The position numbers were made by a program, and so were the translations under genes. The notes under the pieces are model-generated. The model was not told the DNA's origin, did no database searches, and was given only the letters and a program-made list of their open reading frames with translations. From a virus, in IMG/VR virus record IMGVR_UViG_3300032323_001801, positions 1-20,039 of that record: a stretch of DNA of 20,039 nt, one strand, 5' to 3'. How positions within the stretch are numbered: the first letter of the stretch is position 1; every line of letters begins with the position of its first letter. Positions 13,168 to 17,962 of this stretch are shown here, piece after piece.

Positions 13168-14285
13168 TGAAAATCAACGAGTTATTTGATAGACCAATTC
13201 ATCGTCGAGCAGAACTAGGAAAAATTGTTCGAGCTGTCATTGCCTCTGGTAATACCGAAGCATGGGATCAATTAGATGCTGAAGAAAAATTCTACGGGTT
13301 AGATGATAATGGTCTGGTACCCGATACTGCAAGTCCCTGGGAATGGAAGGACGCTAATAGGTCTGACAAGGTGTTGTTTAATGCTATCCGTCAAAGACAA
13401 GACAACAAATATCAAGTCGATATCGGTCCTGAGAAACGCAACGAGCTTAATGCCAAGGCCGAAGAACTAGCAGAAATGCGTCGTCAACAGTTACGTAAAG
13501 AAGCATTAGAAGATGCGGAGTTAGCGTTCCAACGTGCCGAGACTCGAGCACAACGCGAAGCAGAAATGGAAAAGATCAAACGTCAATTCCAACACGATCT
13601 TGAGGTGATCAATACTGACCATCGCAATAACATGGAAGCCATACGAACTGGCAATTCTCATGAGATTGCAAAAATGGACAAAGAACATAGTCACGAAAAA
13701 ACAATGTTCGACAAAGAAGCAAAAGAAAGAGATAAAGATAGAGCAGAACGTGAAAGACAGCAAAATCGTCCAAGTCAGGACAGTGGCAATATTCCAGATC
13801 TAGATAAAGAGAAAGATCAGGAATATCAAGATTTTAAAGCAGATTTGTTTAAACTTTCAGGTGTACCGTTGCCTGCTCCAGAAAAGAAAGATGACAACAA
13901 TCCATCAAAGTTCGATAACAGCGATGCCGTTGATGTAGATTTTAAAGAAGTTCCATCAGATGATGAAAAGAAAAACGATCAAGGAAAACCAAACATGCTA
14001 CCAGGACCAAAGAAAGAAAATATTTCATATTTTAGAGATCTTGTAGATAATATGCAAGCATCGACTGCACCGCCAACAAAAAACATTCCTAATCTTCAGA
14101 AAAAATTTAAAGTTGGACAAACAGTTGAGTTTGGTCATTTTCTTAAAATGGATAAACATCAAGTAGGTAAGATTGTTAATATAGACGATCATATCCTAAC
14201 TATAGATGTAGACGGAAAACCTGTAAAAGTTCATATTGGTAACAAGAGTTTAGCAATTAATATCCTAGACGAAAAACAAGTATGA
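13167..14285 (+). CDS. Coiled-coil protein with capsid-tag-like start and beta-barrel-like C-terminus
   Basis: The product has 372 residues starting MKINELFDRPIHRR, similar to the other tags but without a nearby [LI]-x-E. Residues 15-90 look globular (AWDQLDAEEKFYGLDDNG, PWEWKD). Residues about 88-205 are a long charged coiled coil (Glu/Arg/Gln heptad-like: KAEELAEMRRQQLRKEALED onward). A disordered acidic stretch follows, containing DLFKLSGVPLPAP, a relative of the [KR]L[AS]G motif. The C-terminus (about 320-372: VGQTVEFGHFLKMDKHQVGK, IVNIDDHILTIDVDGKPVKV) looks like an SH3/KOW-type beta barrel. No enzyme motif is seen. It ends the putative internal-protein block and overlaps the lipoprotein gene by ATGA. 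Confidence 0.78.
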   Translation: MKINELFDRPIHRRAELGKIVRAVIASGNTEAWDQLDAEEKFYGLDDNGLVPDTASPWEWKDANRSDKVLFNAIRQRQDNKYQVDIGPEKRNELNAKAEELAEMRRQQLRKEALEDAELAFQRAETRAQREAEMEKIKRQFQHDLEVINTDHRNNMEAIRTGNSHEIAKMDKEHSHEKTMFDKEAKERDKDRAERERQQNRPSQDSGNIPDLDKEKDQEYQDFKADLFKLSGVPLPAPEKKDDNNPSKFDNSDAVDVDFKEVPSDDEKKNDQGKPNMLPGPKKENISYFRDLVDNMQASTAPPTKNIPNLQKKFKVGQTVEFGHFLKMDKHQVGKIVNIDDHILTIDVDGKPVKVHIGNKSLAINILDEKQV

Positions 14286-14671
14286 AAATTGTACCCATTC
14301 TTCTAATCAGTTTAACACTTACAGGGTGCTCAACTATTAAAGGGTGGGTTCCTAGTTTTTGGGATGATAATCAAAGTGCTAAAATTGTAGATGTTCGCCA
14401 TAAAGTGGAAAACTTAGATTGCACCAAAGATCAACTACCACAGATTACTGCTATACGATCTGACCTAGAATGGTTTCAGTTATACAGTGAAAGCAAAGGT
14501 TGGCGTCAAGCAGATGTACTACGTGTTGTTAAACCCATGCAGGAAACTGTAGAAGACATGTATAAAAGAGCGCAGAATAATCAAGGTAGTAAAACTTACT
14601 GCGAACTTAAAAAGAAAATTATGCAACAGCAGAGCAAACGTGCTGCCGAAGCAGTGCTAAGGAGATTTTAA
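14282..14671 (+). CDS. Small lipoprotein
   Basis: The N-terminus MKIVPILLISLTLTGCSTIKG is a classic lipoprotein signal: a positive residue, a hydrophobic core, and lipobox L-T-G-C with Cys16 as the predicted lipid-bearing residue. Processing by host Lgt/LspA would leave a membrane-anchored protein of about 114 residues. Ser at +2 predicts the outer membrane in proteobacteria-like hosts. The mature part is helical, with two further cysteines (LDCTKD, YCELKK) and a basic C-terminus. It could be an outer-membrane spanin or a superinfection-exclusion lipoprotein, but no i-spanin partner gene is visible next to it and the proline-rich look of many o-spanins is absent. It is translationally coupled to the previous gene by ATGA. 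Confidence 0.82.
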   Translation: MKIVPILLISLTLTGCSTIKGWVPSFWDDNQSAKIVDVRHKVENLDCTKDQLPQITAIRSDLEWFQLYSESKGWRQADVLRVVKPMQETVEDMYKRAQNNQGSKTYCELKKKIMQQQSKRAAEAVLRRF

Positions 14672-14905
14672 ATGATAGAACAACTACAAGTACTATGCGG
14701 CGCTCCTGATCCTGCTATTGCTGGCAGAGCACAAATGGCCTTGCAAATTACAGAAGCCGCACAACGTGGCGAAATTAGTCAAGACGAATACAAAGAATTA
14801 ATGTTGGATCTTGTACGTTCTGATAAATTAAATGAAGAATGTAGTGATTTAGAAATGAAAACAATGTTAGTAACAGCAGTATACGCTGTAGCACAGGTAG
14901 CATAA
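14672..14905 (+). CDS. Small acidic helical protein, unknown function
   Basis: This 77-residue, mostly alpha-helical protein (MIEQLQVLCGAPDPAIAGRA, then EISQDEYKELMLDLVRSDKL, then MLVTAVYAVAQVA) has no recognised motif. A strong AAGGAG at 14659-14664 fixes the start just after the lipoprotein stop. The Dps-like gene begins one base after its stop. From memory, similar short proteins occur in T4-like marine phages near structural genes, but I cannot name a family. Confidence 0.72.
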   Translation: MIEQLQVLCGAPDPAIAGRAQMALQITEAAQRGEISQDEYKELMLDLVRSDKLNEECSDLEMKTMLVTAVYAVAQVA

Positions 14906-14906
14906 A

Positions 14907-15341
14907 ATGGACGATTTACGTAAAGCACTTAAAATAGCATTTGCATCAGAATTTGCTTATTATCTAAAAGCACACTACTTCCATTGGAACGTAGAGGGTG
15001 CAGATTTTAAACAATATCACGAGTTGTTTGGAGATATCTATGAAGAAGTCTATGATAACATAGATACATTTGCTGAAAATATTCGTAAGACTGGGGGATA
15101 TACTCCGGGCAGTTTTGAACGTTTCAGTATGTTAAGTCGTATAGAAGATGAAACCGCAGTTCCATTAGCGTTAGACATGGTTAAAGAATTATTAGACAAT
15201 TCCGAAAAGATGGCTAATATTTTTAAACTAGTTTTTGATTTAGCAGAAAAATACGGCGAACACGGTCTTGCAGATTTTCTAGCAGGACGTCAAGATGCAC
15301 ATCGCAAACACGCATGGATGTTAAGGGCTACATTAAAATGA
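14907..15341 (+). CDS. dps: Dps/ferritin-like protein
   Basis: This 144-residue protein matches the Dps signature KAHYFHWNVEGADFKQYHEL (residues 21-40) followed by FGDIYEEVYDNIDTFAENIR. His26, His38, Asp53 and Glu57 are spaced exactly like four inter-subunit ferroxidase ligands of Dps (H31, H43, D58, E62 in the Listeria protein), so iron oxidation should be retained. The Lys-rich N-terminal tail that binds DNA in E. coli Dps is missing. Dps dodecamers store iron and protect DNA from hydroxyl radicals. In a phage it could protect DNA during infection, or scavenge iron, but that is inference. It follows the small 14672 gene by one base and overlaps the next gene by ATGA. Confidence 0.88.
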   Translation: MDDLRKALKIAFASEFAYYLKAHYFHWNVEGADFKQYHELFGDIYEEVYDNIDTFAENIRKTGGYTPGSFERFSMLSRIEDETAVPLALDMVKELLDNSEKMANIFKLVFDLAEKYGEHGLADFLAGRQDAHRKHAWMLRATLK

Positions 15342-15523
15342 AAGATATTACTCTAGCAGATTACATCAAAAGAACGATGGAAAATTTAGAGAAAGACAAG
15401 CAAAAAATAGCCGAAAACAGAAATGTCTGGAACGATCCATCGTTGGCAAAGCAAGACATTTATAATGTATATCCCGAAGATGATAGCACAGATCGTCCAA
15501 TCAATCCTTACAGCAATCATTGA
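15338..15523 (+). CDS. Small hydrophilic protein, unknown function
   Basis: ATG 15338 (ATGA overlap with the Dps stop) is chosen over the in-frame ATG 15314 inside dps. The 61-residue product begins MKDITLADYIKRTMENLEKD, helical and charged, and ends with YNVYPEDDSTDRPINPYSNH, probably extended. No family is recognised. The gene closes the run of tightly packed genes, and the structured non-coding stretch starts right after it. Confidence 0.65.
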   Translation: MKDITLADYIKRTMENLEKDKQKIAENRNVWNDPSLAKQDIYNVYPEDDSTDRPINPYSNH

Positions 15524-15729
15524 AACATTAGCAAGGTTTGGCTGCGGACTAGCAGGCTTACCTTACGACCCAGACACACCTTAGGACCGCTATGGTGCGT
15601 GGCCGGCTGCTGGCCTAACCAACAGGATTCGCTACCCTTGAAGGTTTAAAGTGAGCATTTTTGTCCTAAACACTTAAAACCTTTGTCCAAGTGCGGTGCC
15701 GCAAAATACGATAAATATTTGTTACATCG
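15524..15729 (+). ncRNA. GC-rich structured non-coding stretch, candidate phage RNA
   Basis: These 206 bases hold no gene beyond an 8-codon ORF at 15592-15618. Bases 15535-15640 are about 59% G+C by hand count, far above the surroundings. GGTTTGGC (15535-15542) pairs with GCCTAACC (15613-15620) with one mismatch, enclosing CTGC/GCAG (15542-15555), a CACACC/GGTGCG-type arm (about 15575-15599) and GGCC/GGCC (15601-15615); these cannot all form at once. A 13-position stem with one mismatch follows (15641-15653 with 15671-15683), then TGCGG/CCGCA (15692-15703). No known RNA family is recognised. It could be a trans-acting RNA, a structured leader or part of a processing site. Confidence 0.5.
15711..15717 (+). 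promoter_or_regulatory. T4-type late promoter motif ATAAATA
   Basis: CGATAAATATTT lies at the end of the structured gap, 12 bases before the ATG at 15730. The preceding base context (CGATAAATA) equals that of the motif at 11513. Transcription would begin near 15723 with a very short leader. Confidence 0.5.
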
Positions 15730-15912
15730 ATGAAAAAGTTTGCTTGGTTGCCCACACGTATGTCTAGTCAAAGAGTAATCTGGCTTTCTTATTATTATGA
15801 ATATAAAACATTATACGATGAATCTACTGGTAGACCTCCGTTGAATAATTTGTATTTTATTTTTAAAGAAACACCAAAAGAAAAAACTTTTAGATTGTTA
15901 AAGGAAAAATAA
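15730..15912 (+). CDS. Small basic aromatic-rich protein
   Basis: The product has 60 residues: MKKFAWLPTRMSSQRVIWLS, a Tyr-rich segment YYYEYKTLYD, then STGRPPLNNLYFIFKETPKE, ending RLLKEK. The pattern of tryptophan, a Tyr-rich middle, TGRPPLN and ETPKEKTFRLLK looks like a conserved small phage protein rather than random translation, but no function is known to me. There is no Shine-Dalgarno before the ATG, in line with a short leader made from the ATAAATA motif at 15711. Confidence 0.65.
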   Translation: MKKFAWLPTRMSSQRVIWLSYYYEYKTLYDESTGRPPLNNLYFIFKETPKEKTFRLLKEK

Positions 15913-15920
15913 GGATTATT

Positions 15921-16574
15921 ATGTTAGAAACTATATGTGATATTTTAGTAGAGGCATACAAACGTAACTGGATTACCAGTCGTGACGGCAACGTTTCTAT
16001 CCGTCATCACGATAGGGATCACTTTTATGTTACACCTAGCGGTGTGCGTAAACAAACTATGCAACCTGATCAGTTTAAGAAGATTAAAATCTGGAAATGT
16101 ATTAACAGCGGCGTTGGTAGTGCTACATTTGGTCATTTTTGGGAAGAAATGCCTTACAGTGATATTTCTAGTGGATTAAAACCTACTGGAGAAATGCCAT
16201 TGCATTTTGGCCTACAAAAGGAAATAGGCGATGATGAAGTACGTGTTGTTACACACATTCATCCTACTTATATTGTAGCAGCCATGCATGCTGGCATAGA
16301 ATTAAATGAATTAGTAAAAGATTTTCCAGAATTAAGTCGTTATACTCGTGTAGCACCTAACGTAGGTGATGTGCCTCCTATCAGTCAAGAGCTAGGAGAT
16401 CAGTGTCATGAAAAGTTAGGCTTAGATCAAAGAACTGGAAAATTGCAATACGACATAGTCGGAATTAAAGGTCACGGGGTCGTGGCTATCGATACTAGCC
16501 CTTGGCGCAGTTTCGAACATATCGAGAGACTAGAGCATATTTGTAAAATAGTTCTGTCCTCAGGGAACTATTAA
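15921..16574 (+). CDS. Class II aldolase/adducin-family enzyme
   Basis: The product has 217 residues, close to the usual length for L-fuculose-1-phosphate aldolase, ribulose-5-phosphate 4-epimerase or methylthioribulose-1-phosphate dehydratase. Motifs fit the family: DGNVSIR (22-28), VTPSGV (37-42), PTGEMPLH (88-95) with the likely catalytic Glu91, zinc ligands His112 and His114 in THIHPTYIVAA, and GIKGHGVVA (181-189) with the third zinc ligand His185. The C-terminal FEHIERLEHICKIVL is the usual family helix. The exact sugar-phosphate substrate cannot be told from sequence. It is preceded by an AAGGA-type site (about 15911) and followed at once by a lipid desaturase, so the pair are likely auxiliary metabolic genes. 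Confidence 0.88.
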   Translation: MLETICDILVEAYKRNWITSRDGNVSIRHHDRDHFYVTPSGVRKQTMQPDQFKKIKIWKCINSGVGSATFGHFWEEMPYSDISSGLKPTGEMPLHFGLQKEIGDDEVRVVTHIHPTYIVAAMHAGIELNELVKDFPELSRYTRVAPNVGDVPPISQELGDQCHEKLGLDQRTGKLQYDIVGIKGHGVVAIDTSPWRSFEHIERLEHICKIVLSSGNY

Positions 16575-16576
16575 TA

Positions 16577-17290
16577 ATGATAGAAATAATTTATACACTT
16601 ATAGTAACACACATTACCATAATATGCGTTACTTTATACTTACACAGAAATCAAGCTCACCGAGGCATAGAATTTCACCCAACCCTAAGTCACTTTATGC
16701 GTTTTTGGTTATGGATGACTACAGGAATGACAACTAAGCAATGGGTAGCAGTACATCGTAAACATCATCAAAATACAGATGTAGAAGGCGATCCGCATAG
16801 CCCACATGTATTTGGTATTTGGCAATTAGTATTTGGTGGCGTCAAATACTATAATCGTGCAGGTAGTGATGCTCACATGATTGTAAAATACGGTGCAGGT
16901 ACTCCCAAAGACTGGATTGAACGCAAACTTTATACACCCCACCATCGTCTTGGTATTCTCTTAATGTTAGTTATAGACTTGTTATTATTTGGTCCATGGG
17001 GATTTCTAGTGTGGGGTGTTCAAATGTTATGGATCCCTTTCTGGGCCGCTGGCTTTATTAACGGTATTGGTCACTGGTGGGGATACCGCAACGGAGAAAC
17101 CAAGGATCATAGTCACAATGTAAGTCCATGGGGAATATTAATTGGCGGTGAAGAACTGCACAACAATCATCACCTAGATCCTGCTAATCCTAAACTAAGT
17201 CGTCGTTGGTTTGAATTTGACATTGGCTGGATGTGGTTTAAAATATTCAATATGTTAGGTTTGGCTAAATTGCGTAATCAAATTCCTTGA
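16577..17290 (+). CDS. Membrane fatty-acid (delta-9-type) desaturase
   Basis: This 237-residue membrane protein has the three histidine boxes of acyl-lipid/acyl-CoA desaturases that hold the di-iron centre: HRNQAH (23-28), HRKHH (60-64) and HNNHH (195-199), plus His166 in INGIGHWWGYRN, another conserved ligand region. Hydrophobic segments occur at about 3-22, 40-50 and 125-165. The arrangement is closest to DesC/OLE1-type enzymes that put a double bond into acyl chains using O2. It is somewhat shorter than typical bacterial homologues of about 270-300 residues, mainly at the N-terminus. It would act in the host membrane, changing lipid fluidity. The start is two bases after the aldolase-family stop; the ribosome site is weak. 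Confidence 0.9.
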   Translation: MIEIIYTLIVTHITIICVTLYLHRNQAHRGIEFHPTLSHFMRFWLWMTTGMTTKQWVAVHRKHHQNTDVEGDPHSPHVFGIWQLVFGGVKYYNRAGSDAHMIVKYGAGTPKDWIERKLYTPHHRLGILLMLVIDLLLFGPWGFLVWGVQMLWIPFWAAGFINGIGHWWGYRNGETKDHSHNVSPWGILIGGEELHNNHHLDPANPKLSRRWFEFDIGWMWFKIFNMLGLAKLRNQIP

Positions 17291-17313
17291 TTTCTTTAAA
17301 CAAATAATATAAA
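17287..17313 (+). promoter_or_regulatory. Possible weak promoter ahead of the dsbA-like gene
   Basis: TTGATT (17287-17292) and TATAAA (17308-17313) are separated by 15 bases, shorter than ideal, in an AT-rich 49-base gap. A strong AAGGAG (17328-17333) precedes the ATG at 17340. The ribosome site is clear; the promoter is only a possibility. Confidence 0.25.
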
Positions 17314-17339
17314 ATATTGTAGTTATTAAGGAGAAATAC

Positions 17340-17600
17340 ATGAGCAGTCGTACCTACGGACCAGAAGAAAAAGCAAAATTAGAACGTCTTATTAACGAGG
17401 GTGTTCAAATTAAGTATGAAGTAGAAAGTCTACAAGAAGGTCTAAAAGAAACTGTTAAGGCCGTGGCCGAAGAGTTGGAAATCAAACCAGCACTGATTAA
17501 TAAAGCAATTTCAATTGCACACAAAGGTAATTGGAACGAGGTATTCAGTGAGTTTGACGATCTAGAAACACTAATTGTTACTGTTGGTAAAGACAAGTAA
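17340..17600 (+). CDS. dsbA: T4 DsbA-like double-stranded DNA-binding protein
   Basis: The product has 86 residues, near the 89 of T4 DsbA, a small helical dsDNA-binding protein linked to late transcription. The pattern fits by eye: an N-terminal charged helix (EEKAKLERLINEGVQIKYEV), a second helix (LQEGLKETVKAVAEELEIKP), then ALINKAISIAHKGNWNEVFS and an acidic end EFDDLETLIVTVGK. This parallels T4 segments of the type AKDELGV, LLALYHKDNR and VFEAETEEVVELYDTV. The start is supported by AAGGAG at 17328-17333. Its position upstream of gp43 supports a replication/transcription role. The match is from memory and length/pattern, not an alignment. Confidence 0.7.
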   Translation: MSSRTYGPEEKAKLERLINEGVQIKYEVESLQEGLKETVKAVAEELEIKPALINKAISIAHKGNWNEVFSEFDDLETLIVTVGKDK

Positions 17601-17602
17601 CT

Positions 17603-17890
17603 GTGAATGTTACCTCAAACATTATCCAATGGATCCAGAAAGATTACGCAAGTAATCGAGTACGTTTTTGTCTTGAGGTCCTTGCTTGGGCTATGTCTAT
17701 TGGTTGTGCTATCACTATGGCACTCACCGTTCCAACACCACCTTTCATGGTTCTTTACCCTGTTTGGATATCAGGCTGTATTATATACTCTTGGTGTTGT
17801 TATAACCGTGGTTCCTTTGGTTTGTTGGCTAATTACATGCTTATGGTCACGATCGACAGTATAGCCTTAGCAAGATTGATAATTACTTAA
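17603..17890 (+). CDS. Small membrane protein with GTG start
   Basis: The product has 95 residues and starts with GTG two bases after the dsbA-like stop. After a soluble N-terminus (NIIQWIQKDYASNRVRFCLE) come three hydrophobic segments (about 22-44, 46-65, 71-93) with Trp, Cys and Pro residues (LAWAMSIGCAITMALTVPTP, FMVLYPVWISGCIIYSWCCY). Its size and style recall a small membrane protein seen in T4-like cyanophages, and loosely PnuC/SemiSWEET-like transporters, but no family can be claimed. A second open frame (17607-17864) is a shadow. Weak initiation signals suggest coupling to the gene before it. Confidence 0.72.
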   Translation: MNVTSNIIQWIQKDYASNRVRFCLEVLAWAMSIGCAITMALTVPTPPFMVLYPVWISGCIIYSWCCYNRGSFGLLANYMLMVTIDSIALARLIIT

Positions 17891-17903
17891 TATAGAAAAA
17901 GGT

Positions 17904-17958
17904 ATGCGGGCCATAAACCGCATGTTTGGCATTTGTGAGCCGTAAGTCACATAAGGAG
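17904..17958 (+). promoter_or_regulatory. Hairpins upstream of gp43, candidate translational operator
   Basis: Two small hairpins with 8-base loops lie in the gp43 leader. ATGCGG (17904-17909) pairs with CCGCAT (17918-17923). TGTGA (17934-17938) pairs with TCACA (17947-17951), ending one base before AAGGAG (17953-17958). The second, with a 5-bp stem, 8-base loop and position at the ribosome site, has the geometry of the T4/RB69 operator to which gp43 binds to repress its own translation. Loop sequence differs from T4. Confidence 0.45.
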
Positions 17959-17962
17959 AAAA

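Noticed and set aside
15601-15615. GGCCGGC sequence resembling the start of an HDV-like ribozyme
   Set aside because: The remaining nested pseudoknot stems could not be built from the following bases.
15592-15618. Eight-codon ORF with an AGGA upstream, possible leader peptide
   Set aside because: Too short to support and lies inside base-paired GC-rich sequence; no attenuation-type arrangement is evident.
15535-15620. Possible tRNA gene (86 bases closed by a 7-of-8 bp acceptor-like stem with a D-arm-like CTGC/GCAG hairpin)
   Set aside because: No T-arm with GTTCRA-like sequence, no five-pair anticodon arm at the right place, and the acceptor has an internal mismatch. It is kept only as part of an unassigned structured RNA.
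17607-17864. Open frame of 85 codons overlapping the small membrane protein
   Set aside because: It lies in another frame of a gene with a better-supported, three-segment membrane product and better coupling to the gene before it.
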